Positions 25,501 to 34,853 of a DNA stretch of 64,000 bases are shown one piece after another. The translations under genes were made by a program, and so were the position numbers. The DNA comes from Sphingomonas jejuensis (GTDB lineage: Bacteria > Pseudomonadota > Alphaproteobacteria > Sphingomonadales > Sphingomonadaceae), in NCBI RefSeq assembly GCF_011927695.1, contig NZ_JAATJE010000001.1, forward strand, positions 1,550,001 to 1,614,000, in the 5' to 3' direction. Position 1 is the stretch's first letter; every line of letters begins with the position of its first letter. Below the pieces are notes generated by a model that was not told where the DNA came from, did no database searches, and saw only the letters and a list, made by a program, of their open reading frames with translations.

Positions 25501-28500
25501 ATGCGTTCTTCGAGGATCAATCGTCGTGCGTGCGCCACCTCGGGGCTCGGGCGGCGTTTCGGCTGCGCGACCAGCCTTGTGGCGCTCGCGTGGGCATCGC
25601 CGTCGCTCGCGGCCGACGCGCCGGACCTGGCCGACAGCGCGCAGCAGGCCACCACGCAGACCGCGCCCAACCCCGCCGATCCCGGCGTCACCACCGATAC
25701 GCAGAGCCAGCCCGGACCGGCCGGCACCTACAGCGACGATCCGACGCAGGACATCGTCATCACCGGTCTGCGCGGATCGCTCCAGCGCAACCTCGACATC
25801 AAGCGCAACTCCGCCGGCGTGGTGGACGTGATCTCGGCCGAGGACATCGGCAAGTTCCCGGATTCGAACGTTGCGGCATCGCTGCAGCGGCTTCCCGGTG
25901 TCTCCATCCAGCGCAGCGGATCGCGCGGCGAGCCGACCGGCATCACGGTTCGCGGTTTCGGCGGCGACTTCAACACCACGCTCTATGACGGGCGCCGCAT
26001 TTCAAGCGCGACCGGCGGGCGCCAGATCGACTTCAGCACTGTCGGCGTCGACTTCATCGGGCAGTTGAGCGTCCTGAAGACGCCAGACGTCACGCTGTCG
26101 TCCAACTCGATCGGCGCGACTGTCGACATTCAGTTCCCCAAGCCCTTCGACCGCCCCGGCTTCCGCGCGGCCGCGACCGCCTCGGGATCGATCCAGGATC
26201 GGGCCGGCAACGTGGTCCCCACGGTCGGCCTGCTGGTCAGCAACACGTGGAATGACCAGTTCGGCGTGCTCGCCAACGTCATCTACACCCGCCGGGATAC
26301 CGACACGAACCGCGTCTATGTGAGCGGCTGGCCGGGCGGCAACTTCGCGCCGTGCCAGCTCGCCGGCAGCACCGCCGCCACCTGCGCGCCGACGGCCGCG
26401 ACGCTTGATCCGTCGGTTCCGGCCTCGAACCAGCGCACGATCCCGGGCTGGTTCCCGCAGCAATATGGCGCGGAGCAGCAGCGCGTCGACGACGAGCGCA
26501 TCGACGCCCGCATCGCGCTGCAGTGGCAGCCCACCGACGGGCTGATGATCACCCTGGATGACAATTACTCACGCCAGGAGATCACGTCGAACAACTATGC
26601 GTTCGGCGTCTGGTTCAACCAGACCGACCTGCGCAACGTCTCGCTGGATGAGAACGGCACCGCTGTCGACTTCACGCAGGTCGGCACGCCCACCGATTTC
26701 ACCTCAGCGCTCAACAAGCAGATCCTGGAAACCAACCAGATCGGCCTCAACGCACGCTACGAGCTGTCGGACAGCTTCAGCTTCGACGTCGACGGCGCCT
26801 ATGCCAAGAGCCAGCTCAACCCCGGCGACGTGATCGGCAGCCTCAACGCCGACATCGGCTATGGCGGCGCGCTCGGCAGCAACGTGCGCTTCACCGTTGA
26901 CGGCGACAGCAGCGGCGCATTCCCGTCGCTCGGGAATTTTGGTCCCGCCGGCAACGCCGCAAACTGGGCGAACACGGCCCTCATCGGATCGCACGTCACC
27001 GTCAACCAGACGCAGCGCAACACGGACGAGCTGTGGCAGTTCCGCGCTACCGGCCAGTGGCAGCAGGACAACCTGACCATCCGGTTCGGCGGCCAATATT
27101 ATCGCGACAAGTTCGAGTTCGCGAACTTCAGCACCTTCGTGAACAACTTCTGGCAGGCCTATGCCGGCTACGGGGCGCCATCGGGCCGCACCACCGGCAT
27201 CGCGCCGCTGCCGGCCAACCTCTATTCCGGCAGCATCGGCCTCAACGACTTCATCCCCGGCTTCAACGGGTCGCTGCCGCCGTCGGTGTTCGTCTTCAGC
27301 CCGGTTGCCTATCAGCAATATCTGACCAGCCTCGGCAATCCGCAGACGCAGAACATCCCCGGCTTCAACTATAACGAGGTCAGGGGCTTAACCGGGACGT
27401 TCGACCAGGCGCTGGATGCCGGCAGCATCCGCGACATCACTGAAGAAACCTGGTCGCTGTTCCTGCGCGTCAACTTCGAAGCCGACATCGCCGGCATGCC
27501 GTTCTTCTTCAGCGCCGGCGTGCGAAACGAGAACACGCACATCACGGCCAATGGCAACGGCACGGTGCCGATCCAGATCCTGCCCAGCACGGCGGATCCG
27601 ACGCTGCTGACGGTGGTCTTGTCCGACCCGCAGGCGCTGCAGTCGCGGTCGAACTACAACTACCTGCTGCCGAGCCTCGATGCCCGGCTTGAGATCACGC
27701 CGGAGCTGCTGGCGCGGTTCAGCGCGTCGCGCACCCTCACCCGCCCGACGCTCAACCTGCTCTACCCGCAGCTCAACGTCGGCACCGGCCAGCGCGTGGG
27801 TGCGCTCAGCGCCGCGGGCGGCAACCCCAACCTGCTGCCCTATCTCGCAGACAACTTCGATGTCGCGCTGGAATGGTATTACCAGCGCAACTCGTATCTG
27901 TCGGTGAACGCCTTCCTGAAGAACGTCAGCAACTTCATCGTCGGCGGCGTGACCAACCAGCAGATCAACGGGGTTATCGATCCGACCACCGGACAGCCCG
28001 CCGTCTTTGCGGTGACGCAGCAGGTGAACGGACCGGACGCCACGGTGCGCGGCGTTGAAATCGCCTGGCAGAACGTGTTCGGCGACTCCGGCTTCGGCTT
28101 CCAGGCCAACGCCACCTTCGTCGACACCAACCGTCCCTACGATTCCTCGGATATTTCGCAGACCGGCTTTGCGGTGACGGGCCTGGCCAACTCCGCCAAC
28201 TTCGTCGGTTTCTACGACAAGGACGGCTTCCAGATCCGCGCCGCGCTCAACTGGCGCGACGAGTATCTGCTGCAGTTCGGCCAGAACCAGAACACGGGAT
28301 CGTTCGGTGCCGAGCCGACCTTCGTGGACCAGAGCTTCCAGGTCGACCTGAGCTCCAGCTACGACTTCAACGAGAACTTCAGCGTGTTTGGTGAAATCCT
28401 GAACATCAACAACAACCAGCAGAGCACGCACGGCCGCTTCTCGAACCAGCTGCTCGATGTGTTCGACTATGGTCGCCGCTACACGCTGGGCATCCGCGCC

Positions 28501-28509
28501 CGCTACTGA
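25501..28509 (+). CDS. TonB-dependent receptor (TonB-Xanth-Caul type)
   Basis: 1002 residues. A signal peptide ends near residue 38 (SPSLAADA), then a Gln/Pro-rich linker and a TonB-box-like DIVITGLRGSLQRN. The plug domain follows: SAGVVDVISAEDIGKFPDSN, VAASLQRLPGVSIQRSGSRG and TGITVRGFGGDFNTTLYDGR. A 22-strand barrel of about 800 residues ends with the C-terminal aromatic RYTLGIRARY. Size and plug match the TIGR01782 group that imports plant oligosaccharides in xanthomonads and caulobacters. It carries a xyl-box-type operator. A strong terminator separates it from the halogenase-esterase-GH27 genes, whose products suggest acetylated, galactosylated xylan-type oligomers as ligand. Confidence 0.93.
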   Translation: MRSSRINRRACATSGLGRRFGCATSLVALAWASPSLAADAPDLADSAQQATTQTAPNPADPGVTTDTQSQPGPAGTYSDDPTQDIVITGLRGSLQRNLDIKRNSAGVVDVISAEDIGKFPDSNVAASLQRLPGVSIQRSGSRGEPTGITVRGFGGDFNTTLYDGRRISSATGGRQIDFSTVGVDFIGQLSVLKTPDVTLSSNSIGATVDIQFPKPFDRPGFRAAATASGSIQDRAGNVVPTVGLLVSNTWNDQFGVLANVIYTRRDTDTNRVYVSGWPGGNFAPCQLAGSTAATCAPTAATLDPSVPASNQRTIPGWFPQQYGAEQQRVDDERIDARIALQWQPTDGLMITLDDNYSRQEITSNNYAFGVWFNQTDLRNVSLDENGTAVDFTQVGTPTDFTSALNKQILETNQIGLNARYELSDSFSFDVDGAYAKSQLNPGDVIGSLNADIGYGGALGSNVRFTVDGDSSGAFPSLGNFGPAGNAANWANTALIGSHVTVNQTQRNTDELWQFRATGQWQQDNLTIRFGGQYYRDKFEFANFSTFVNNFWQAYAGYGAPSGRTTGIAPLPANLYSGSIGLNDFIPGFNGSLPPSVFVFSPVAYQQYLTSLGNPQTQNIPGFNYNEVRGLTGTFDQALDAGSIRDITEETWSLFLRVNFEADIAGMPFFFSAGVRNENTHITANGNGTVPIQILPSTADPTLLTVVLSDPQALQSRSNYNYLLPSLDARLEITPELLARFSASRTLTRPTLNLLYPQLNVGTGQRVGALSAAGGNPNLLPYLADNFDVALEWYYQRNSYLSVNAFLKNVSNFIVGGVTNQQINGVIDPTTGQPAVFAVTQQVNGPDATVRGVEIAWQNVFGDSGFGFQANATFVDTNRPYDSSDISQTGFAVTGLANSANFVGFYDKDGFQIRAALNWRDEYLLQFGQNQNTGSFGAEPTFVDQSFQVDLSSSYDFNENFSVFGEILNINNNQQSTHGRFSNQLLDVFDYGRRYTLGIRARY

Positions 28510-28520
28510 GGTTCCTCCCT

Positions 28521-28559
28521 GAGGCGGGGTGCGACGCGATTGCACCTCGCCTCTTTTTT
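28521..28559 (+). terminator. Intrinsic terminator between TonB receptor 1 and the halogenase gene
   Basis: A 12 bp stem GAGGCGGGGTGC / GCACCTCGCCTC (one G-T pair) with a 9 nt loop and six T residues, starting 12 nt after the receptor stop. Only 17 nt remain before the next start codon, so downstream genes would depend on readthrough or on a promoter hidden upstream of the hairpin. Confidence 0.85.
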
Positions 28560-28576
28560 GATCACGATCGGGTGAC

Positions 28577-30115
28577 ATGAAACCGGTCAACAACATCGTC
28601 ATCGTCGGGGGCGGAACCGCCGGCTGGCTGACAGCCGGAGTGATCGCCGCGCGCCATCGCGGGCGGCAGCCGCACGGCTTTTCCGTTACCCTGATCGAAT
28701 CGCCGAACGTCCCCATCATCGGCGTCGGCGAAGGCACATGGCCGACGCTGCGCACGACGCTGCGCACCATCGGCGTGTCCGAAACCGACTTCTTCCGGCA
28801 ATGCGATGCCGCCTTCAAGCAGGGCGCGCGCTTCAACCGCTGGACAACCGGTGCGGTGGATGACGGCTACTACCACCCGCTGATGCTGCCGCACGGGTTC
28901 GCGCGCCTGAACCTGGTGCCGCATTGGCTGCTCGACGCGAGCGGCAGCTTCTGCGACGCCGTGACGCCGCAAGGGCGGCTCTGCGATGAGGGGCTGGCGC
29001 CCAAGACGATCGCCACCCCGGAATATGAGGGGCCGGCCAACTACGCCTACCATCTGGATGCCGGGAAGTTCTCCAGCTTCCTGCAGGCGCACTGCTGCGA
29101 CACGCTTGGCGTCCGCCATGTCCTCGCCGACGTGACGGACGTGCGGATGGCCGACAATGGCGACGTCGCCGCCGTCGACACGGCGCAGGCGGGCATGATC
29201 GAGGGCGACCTGTTCATCGATTGCACGGGGTTCAAGGCGCTGCTGATCGACGGGGCGATGAAGGTGCCGTTCCGCTCACTGACCGACACGCTGTTCTGCG
29301 ACACGGCGCTGGCCGTGCAGGTCCCCCATGACGACCCGACCGACCCCGTCGCCTGCCACACGATCTCGACCGCGCAGACGGCCGGATGGATCTGGGACAT
29401 CGGCCTGCCCACCCGCCGCGGCGTCGGCCATGTGTTTTCAAGCAGCCATATCTCCGCAGACGAGGCCGAGCGCGAGCTGCGCGCCTATATCGGCCCAAAG
29501 GCGGACGGCCTCACCGTGCGCCGCATCCCGATCCGGTCCGGGCACCGGGAGACCTTTTGGAAGAACAACGTCGTCGCGGTGGGCCTGGCGGCGGGTTTCC
29601 TCGAACCCCTCGAGGCATCCGCGATCGTCCTGATCGAGCTGTCCGCCAAGATGATCGCGGAGCAGATGCCCGCCTGTCGCGAGGTGATGGACGTCGTCGC
29701 GCGCCGGTACAACGAAACCAGCCATTATCGCTGGGGCCGCATCGTTGATTTCCTGAAGCTGCATTATTCGCTCACCCGGCGCACCGACAGCGACTTCTGG
29801 CGGGACAATCAGCGGCCGGAGACGATCCCCGATCGCCTGCGCGACCTGATGGAGCTGTGGCGATACCAATCGCCATGGCTGCACGATGAGTTCGACCGAG
29901 CCGAGGAGGTGTTCCCGGCCGCCAGCTATCAATATGTCCTCTACGGCATGGGACACCGGACGGCCGCGCTGCCCGGCGCCCATGATGCGGAAGCGGAGCT
30001 CGCGCGGCGGGCATGGCGCGACAACAAGGCGCAGACGGCGCGGATGATGAGCGCGCTTCCGCGGCACCGCGATCTGCTCAACAAGATCGCCGAACATGGG
30101 ATGCAACCGATATGA
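28577..30115 (+). CDS. Tryptophan-halogenase family flavoprotein (copy 1)
   Basis: 512 residues. FAD motif IVIVGGGTAGWLTAGVIAAR at the N-terminus; GVGEGTWPTLRTTLRTIG; catalytic-type Lys81 in AAFKQGARF; and FLEPLEASAI holding the conserved Glu near 343-346. The family WxWxIP motif appears as WIWDIG (271-276), so both Trp remain but Pro is Gly. Flavin-dependent halogenases use FADH2, chloride or bromide and oxygen to form HOX that the Lys guides to an aromatic carbon. A flavin reductase is not adjacent. It overlaps the next gene by 4 nt. The substrate is unknown; association with TonB receptors rather than natural-product genes is typical of this subgroup. Confidence 0.85.
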   Translation: MKPVNNIVIVGGGTAGWLTAGVIAARHRGRQPHGFSVTLIESPNVPIIGVGEGTWPTLRTTLRTIGVSETDFFRQCDAAFKQGARFNRWTTGAVDDGYYHPLMLPHGFARLNLVPHWLLDASGSFCDAVTPQGRLCDEGLAPKTIATPEYEGPANYAYHLDAGKFSSFLQAHCCDTLGVRHVLADVTDVRMADNGDVAAVDTAQAGMIEGDLFIDCTGFKALLIDGAMKVPFRSLTDTLFCDTALAVQVPHDDPTDPVACHTISTAQTAGWIWDIGLPTRRGVGHVFSSSHISADEAERELRAYIGPKADGLTVRRIPIRSGHRETFWKNNVVAVGLAAGFLEPLEASAIVLIELSAKMIAEQMPACREVMDVVARRYNETSHYRWGRIVDFLKLHYSLTRRTDSDFWRDNQRPETIPDRLRDLMELWRYQSPWLHDEFDRAEEVFPAASYQYVLYGMGHRTAALPGAHDAEAELARRAWRDNKAQTARMMSALPRHRDLLNKIAEHGMQPI

Positions 30116-32064
30116 TGCGTGCCGCTGTCCGGTACACCGGACGCACCGTTGCAGTGGCCGCGGCGCTGCTGGTAACGGCCGCACCCGCCCTCGCCGCGCC
30201 GCGCCTCGACGGGCTGTTCGGTGACCACGCGCTGGTTCAGCGCGATCAGCCGCTGACCGTCAGCGGCGATGCGCAGCCCGGCGAGACCGTCCTCGTCAAC
30301 TTCGGCGGCAGCAGCGCGCAGGCGACCGCGGACCGCCGCGGCCGCTTCGAAGCGCGCCTGCCAGCAATGGCCGCGGGGGGGCCCTACACGCTAACGGTCG
30401 CCGCACCCAGCGGCGCGCTTGTCGTTGACGATGTCATGGTCGGCGACCTCTTCCTGTGCTCCGGCCAGAGCAACATGGAGATGAGCGTCAGCGACGCGCA
30501 GTCGATGATCGCCGCCGCCAACGCGCCCGTCGATCCCGGTCTTCGGCTCGTGACCATCCAGAAGGCGACGGCCGTGGCTCCGCAGGAGCGGTTTGCCCAG
30601 CAGCCGCGCTGGCAGCTTGCGGGTCCGGACAGCATCCCCGGCTTCTCGGCCGCGTGTTTCTACATGGCGCAGGATCTGCGCCGTCGATCGGGCGTCCCGG
30701 TGGGCGCGATCCATTCGAGCTGGGGCGGATCCCGGATCAGCGCCTGGATGAGCGATCCTGCCCTGCGCACGGGCGGCTTGGGCGCCGATGCCGACCTGAT
30801 CGCGCTGTTCGCGCGCGATCCCGCCGCCGCGCGGCAGCGCGCACTGGCGACGTGGGAGGAGTGGTGGCGCGATCGCACCGGCGATCGCGACGGTGCGGAG
30901 CCGTGGCAGCCGGGTGCCGCGCTCGATTGGCAGCCCGTGCCCGCGATCACCAACTTCGAAGGCTGGGGCGTCCCTGCCCTTGCGACCTTCAACGGCATGC
31001 TCTGGTTTCAGCGTGAGGTGCAGGTGAGTGCGGCGCAGGCGCGTGGCCCGGCCGTGCTCTCGCTCGGCCGCATCGACGATGCCGACCAGAGCTGGGTCAA
31101 CGGCGTCGCGGTCGGCGGCAGCAGCCTTGCCTCGGAACTGCGCGTCTACGCGCTTCCGCCCGGCACGCTGCGCCCCGGCACCAACACCGTCACCGTGAAC
31201 GTCGACGACGTGTACGCAAACGGCGGCATGCTTGGCCCGGCGGAGGCGATGCAGCTGACATTTGCGGACGGCTCATCGGTTCGGCTGGGCGACGGCTGGC
31301 GCTATGCCGTCGCTCGCCCCGTGCCCGGTGCCGCCCCGCGCACGCCGTGGGGAGACATCAACGGCGCCGGCACGCTCTTCAACGCGATGATCGCGCCGCT
31401 GCGCTCGACGCGCATCGCGGGCATCGCCTGGTATCAGGGGGAATCGGATACCGGCCTCCCGGGTTATGACCGACGTCTGACGGCGCTGATCGCCGACTGG
31501 CGGCAGCGCTTCGGCACGCCGCAGACCGCCTTTGCGGTTGCACAGCTGTCCGCCTACGGCACGCCACCGGCGACGCCGTCGGACAGCGGCTGGGGCATCG
31601 TACGCGACGCGCAGCGCCGGGTCGCGGCGGAAGACGCTCATGGCGGGCTCGCGGTAACGCATGACATCGGCGACTTTACCGACATCCATCCCGGCGAGAA
31701 ATATCAGGTTGGCCTTCGCCTCGCCCGCGCGATGACGGCGGCGATGGCCGGCGCCGCCAGCCGCGCCGGCCCCGCGATCGCGAGCGCGTTCGCCGAGGGC
31801 GACGGTGTCCGCCTGCGCTTCGAAGGCGTCGACGGCGCGCTTCACCCGCGCAGCGCCGCGGTCGCGATCGGCTTTGAACTGTGCGGCGCCGAAGCGGGAA
31901 GCTGCCGTTGGGCCAGCGGACGGGTGCAGGGATCGGACGTGTTCCTGCCCGGCGACGGCCGCCCCGTCACCCATGTCCGCTACGCCTTTGGCGATGCACC
32001 CAGCACCAACCTCAGCGATGATGCGCTGCTTCCGGTCGGCACGTTCGACGTGCCGGTCCGCTGA
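30112..32064 (+). CDS. Sialate O-acetylesterase-like (SASA) secreted esterase
   Basis: 650 residues starting at the ATG at 30112, overlapping the halogenase stop (ATGA); a signal peptide AAALLVTAAPALAA follows. The catalytic Ser lies in LFLCSGQSNMEMSVSDAQ, a second block reads GIAWYQGESDTGLPGYD, and the Asp/His pair is in DFTDIHPGEKYQVG. Between them is a jelly-roll insert (residues ~300-400) with DQSWVNGVAVGG. Such enzymes remove acetyl groups from sialic acids or, in plant-polysaccharide loci, from xylan and other hemicelluloses; the context supports the latter. It is likely periplasmic. Confidence 0.87.
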   Translation: MMRAAVRYTGRTVAVAAALLVTAAPALAAPRLDGLFGDHALVQRDQPLTVSGDAQPGETVLVNFGGSSAQATADRRGRFEARLPAMAAGGPYTLTVAAPSGALVVDDVMVGDLFLCSGQSNMEMSVSDAQSMIAAANAPVDPGLRLVTIQKATAVAPQERFAQQPRWQLAGPDSIPGFSAACFYMAQDLRRRSGVPVGAIHSSWGGSRISAWMSDPALRTGGLGADADLIALFARDPAAARQRALATWEEWWRDRTGDRDGAEPWQPGAALDWQPVPAITNFEGWGVPALATFNGMLWFQREVQVSAAQARGPAVLSLGRIDDADQSWVNGVAVGGSSLASELRVYALPPGTLRPGTNTVTVNVDDVYANGGMLGPAEAMQLTFADGSSVRLGDGWRYAVARPVPGAAPRTPWGDINGAGTLFNAMIAPLRSTRIAGIAWYQGESDTGLPGYDRRLTALIADWRQRFGTPQTAFAVAQLSAYGTPPATPSDSGWGIVRDAQRRVAAEDAHGGLAVTHDIGDFTDIHPGEKYQVGLRLARAMTAAMAGAASRAGPAIASAFAEGDGVRLRFEGVDGALHPRSAAVAIGFELCGAEAGSCRWASGRVQGSDVFLPGDGRPVTHVRYAFGDAPSTNLSDDALLPVGTFDVPVR

Positions 32065-32073
32065 GCGCCCGGC

Positions 32074-33969
32074 ATGAGGGCCCTGCTTCACGCGCTTCTC
32101 GGCGCGTCGTTGGCGGTGATGAGCGTGCCTGCTGCCGCTGCCGCCGATCCGCTCGCGCCGACCGGGCGCTGGAGCGCGAACACTGCGGGTCAGGCGCCTT
32201 TGCCGCCGATGGGCTGGGCATCGTGGAACGCCTTTAACAGCGACATCGACGAGGAGAAGATCCTCGCCTCCGCCCAGGCGCTGGTGGACTCCGGCCTCGC
32301 CTCGCTCGGCTATCGGTACGTCAACATCGACGATGGCTGGTGGCTGCGCCGGCGGGCGGACGGCCGGCTGATCATCCGCACCGACCGCTTCCCCTCGGCT
32401 GCGATCGGGGCGGATCCGAGCTTCCGGCCGCTCACCGATCGGCTGCACGCGATGGGGCTGAAGGCCGGGATCTATTCGGATATCGGCCGCAACAGCTGCG
32501 GGCAGATCTACACGCCCGATTTCAGCAACCAGCCCGAAGGCACCGTGGCGGAGCGCGAGGTCGGTCTCTACGGCCATGTTGATCGCGACATCCGGCTGTT
32601 CTTCGCCGACTGGAACTTCGACTTCATCAAGGTCGACGGCTGCGGCATCCGCGGCCTTCCCGCCGATGCGCCGCACGTCCGCTCCGGCATGTACCGGGCG
32701 CTGACGCCGCTTGTGGACATGCAGTCGCTCGGCGTCACCGATGTTGCGGCCGTGCGCGCGCTCTACCAGGAGGTTGGGGAGGCGATCCGCACCCACAGCC
32801 GCGGCCGGCCCTATGTCTACTCTATCTGCCTGTGGGGTGCCGCCGACGTGCGGCAATGGGGCAAGGACGTCGGCAACATGTCGCGCACCAGCGACGACAT
32901 CCAGCCGAGCTGGGCCCGGATGCTCACCAACCTGGATACCGTGGTCACGCGGGCGCTCTATGCCGGGCCGGGCGCCTGGAACGATCCGGACATGCTGTTC
33001 GTGGGGACCGGCGACTTTGACGACCGGCATCTGACGCAGGCACGCTCGCACTTCTCGCTCTGGGCGATGCTCAATGCACCGCTGATCATCGGCTACGACC
33101 TTCGCCGCATGACACCGGCCCTCCGCGCGGTCTTCGGCAATGCGGAACTCGTCGCGCTCAACCAGGATGCGGCCGGCAACCAGGCCGTGCTCGCTTATGA
33201 TTCCGATCAGGTCCAGGGGTTCGTGAAGATGCTTGCCGATGGGTCGAAGGCGGTGGCGCTCTTCAACCGCACGGCATCGCCGGTGCAGGCGCTTGTCTCC
33301 GCCGATCAGCTGAAGCTGCGTCCTGACGCCGATGTCGCGCTGCGCGATCTCTGGTCCGGTCGGCAGCAGAGCTTCCGCGGCGAGCTCCCGCTGGAGCTGG
33401 CACCGCACGAGACGCGCGTGTTCCGCGCATCGGGCACGCGCCGACTGCCCGGCGGCCTCTACCTGTCGGAGATGCCCGGCTCCGTAAACCCGGCCGAGGA
33501 CGGCGTGCCCCAGCCAGAGGCTGATCCGACCATCGAGAGGTCGATCACGCCCTGGATGGGGACGCGGGGGTCCGGCGAGCACGCCCAATATGCCGGCTGG
33601 GGCGGCGCGGACGCAGACCGTGCGCCTTATCGCAAGCTGCTGAGGATCGCCGGGCGCGCGTTCGACACGGGCATCGGCATTCTTGCCAATTCACGCCTGG
33701 AAGTGCGCAACAGCGGCTTTCGCGCCTTCGAAGCGGACGTCGGCGTCAACGATTCCGGCCGTCAGGGTTCGTCCCCGGTCACCTTCGAGGTGTGGGGCGA
33801 CGGCGTTCTGCTGGCACGGTCTGAGCCGATGGGCTTTGGCGATCCCGCCGCTCGGCTCGCGGCCGATGTCGCCGGGCGTCGGATCGTCGAGCTGGTCGCG
33901 CGCTCTGCTGACGGGGCGACGCTCGCGCCGTCTCCTGTGACCTGGGGAAATGCCGCATTGCTGCGCTGA
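32074..33969 (+). CDS. Secreted GH27 alpha-galactosidase with C-terminal NPCBM-like domain
   Basis: 631 residues. Signal peptide LHALLGASLAVMSVPAAAAA, then the GH27 (beta/alpha)8 barrel: PPMGWASWNAFNSDIDEEK, YRYVNIDDGWWLRRRADGR, the nucleophile Asp in DFIKVDGCGI and the acid/base Asp in MSRTSDDIQPSW. A C-terminal antiparallel domain follows, and from about residue 490 a carbohydrate-binding NPCBM-like module (ITPWMGTRGSGEHAQ..., GIGILANSRLEVRN, FRAFEADVGVNDSG). It releases terminal alpha-galactose, or beta-L-arabinopyranose in some members, from plant glycans. It is 9 nt after the esterase. A 30 nt gap with a hairpin separates it from the GntR regulator. Confidence 0.92.
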   Translation: MRALLHALLGASLAVMSVPAAAAADPLAPTGRWSANTAGQAPLPPMGWASWNAFNSDIDEEKILASAQALVDSGLASLGYRYVNIDDGWWLRRRADGRLIIRTDRFPSAAIGADPSFRPLTDRLHAMGLKAGIYSDIGRNSCGQIYTPDFSNQPEGTVAEREVGLYGHVDRDIRLFFADWNFDFIKVDGCGIRGLPADAPHVRSGMYRALTPLVDMQSLGVTDVAAVRALYQEVGEAIRTHSRGRPYVYSICLWGAADVRQWGKDVGNMSRTSDDIQPSWARMLTNLDTVVTRALYAGPGAWNDPDMLFVGTGDFDDRHLTQARSHFSLWAMLNAPLIIGYDLRRMTPALRAVFGNAELVALNQDAAGNQAVLAYDSDQVQGFVKMLADGSKAVALFNRTASPVQALVSADQLKLRPDADVALRDLWSGRQQSFRGELPLELAPHETRVFRASGTRRLPGGLYLSEMPGSVNPAEDGVPQPEADPTIERSITPWMGTRGSGEHAQYAGWGGADADRAPYRKLLRIAGRAFDTGIGILANSRLEVRNSGFRAFEADVGVNDSGRQGSSPVTFEVWGDGVLLARSEPMGFGDPAARLAADVAGRRIVELVARSADGATLAPSPVTWGNAALLR

Positions 33970-33999
33970 CGGCGGCGCCGGTCCGGTGCCGGGCCGGCG

Positions 34000-34830
34000 A
34001 TGACGATTGACTTGCCACGCGCCATGGCCTTGATCCCGTCAATGAATGACGACGCCATAGCCACGACCGTTGAAGGCGACCGGTCGGCACGCACCCGCAG
34101 CCCCGGGCGGCGGCTGCGCGGCGCCGTCGCCAACCGGCTGGGCACGGCCATTCTTTCCGGCGAGTACCAGCCCGGCGACATCCTGCCCGGGGAGATCGCG
34201 GCGGCGGAGGCTCTGCAGGTGTCCCGAAGCGCTTATCGCGAAGCGATGCAGGCGCTCGCTGCGAAGGGCCTCGTTGAAAGCCGCCCGAAGACCGGGACAC
34301 GCGTCCTGCCCCGCGAACGCTGGAACCTCCTTGATCCCGAGGTGCTCGGCTGGGCCTTCAATGGGGAACCGGACGCCCGGCTGGTCCGCAGCCTGTTCGA
34401 ACTGCGCCTGGTGATCGAACCGGCCGCCGCCGCCCTCGCCGCCGGTCGCCGCGACAAGGCCGACATCAAGCGGATGCGCGACGCCCTGAACGGCATGCGG
34501 CGCCATTCGCTGGCGACGCCTGAAGGACGCGCCGCCGACCGCGACTTTCACGATGCGCTGCTGCGCGCGACCAACAACGATGCGTTCGTGGTGATCAGCG
34601 CCTCCATCGGCGCGGCGGTGGCCTGGACCACGCTTTTCAAGCAGCGAACCCGTGCACTCCCCCGCGATCCGATCCCGGATCACGCGCGCGTGTTCGACGC
34701 GATCAGCGCAGGGGATGTCGACGGCGCGTCGGCGGCCATGCGCATGCTCGTCGAACTCGCCGTCGACGACACGCAGGACGCCATGACCCGTCTGGCGCCC
34801 GAACCGGACGCGGCCGCGACCAAGGCTTGA
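34000..34830 (+). CDS. GntR family regulator, FadR/FCD subfamily
   Basis: 276 residues with the ATG at 34000; starts at 34024 or 34042 are also possible, and none has a strong ribosome binding site. Winged helix at ~35-105: LRGAVANRLGTAILSGEYQP, GDILPGEIAAAEALQVSRSA and GLVESRPKTGTRVLPRERWN. The FCD ligand domain (110-250) has LRLVIEPAAAALAAGRRDK, DRDFHDALLRATNNDAF and DHARVFDAISAGDVDGASAA, with Asp/His residues that would bind a metal and a sugar acid. It is the only transcriptional regulator in the carbohydrate region. Candidate sites of its family occur at 20248 and 38811. Confidence 0.88.
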   Translation: MTIDLPRAMALIPSMNDDAIATTVEGDRSARTRSPGRRLRGAVANRLGTAILSGEYQPGDILPGEIAAAEALQVSRSAYREAMQALAAKGLVESRPKTGTRVLPRERWNLLDPEVLGWAFNGEPDARLVRSLFELRLVIEPAAAALAAGRRDKADIKRMRDALNGMRRHSLATPEGRAADRDFHDALLRATNNDAFVVISASIGAAVAWTTLFKQRTRALPRDPIPDHARVFDAISAGDVDGASAAMRMLVELAVDDTQDAMTRLAPEPDAAATKA

Positions 34831-34853
34831 TCGCGCCGCGCCCGATCAGCGGG

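Noticed and set aside
31273-33588. 771-codon minus-strand frame opposite the esterase and GH27 genes
   Set aside because: Arg/Ala-rich shadow without motifs, covering two well-supported genes.
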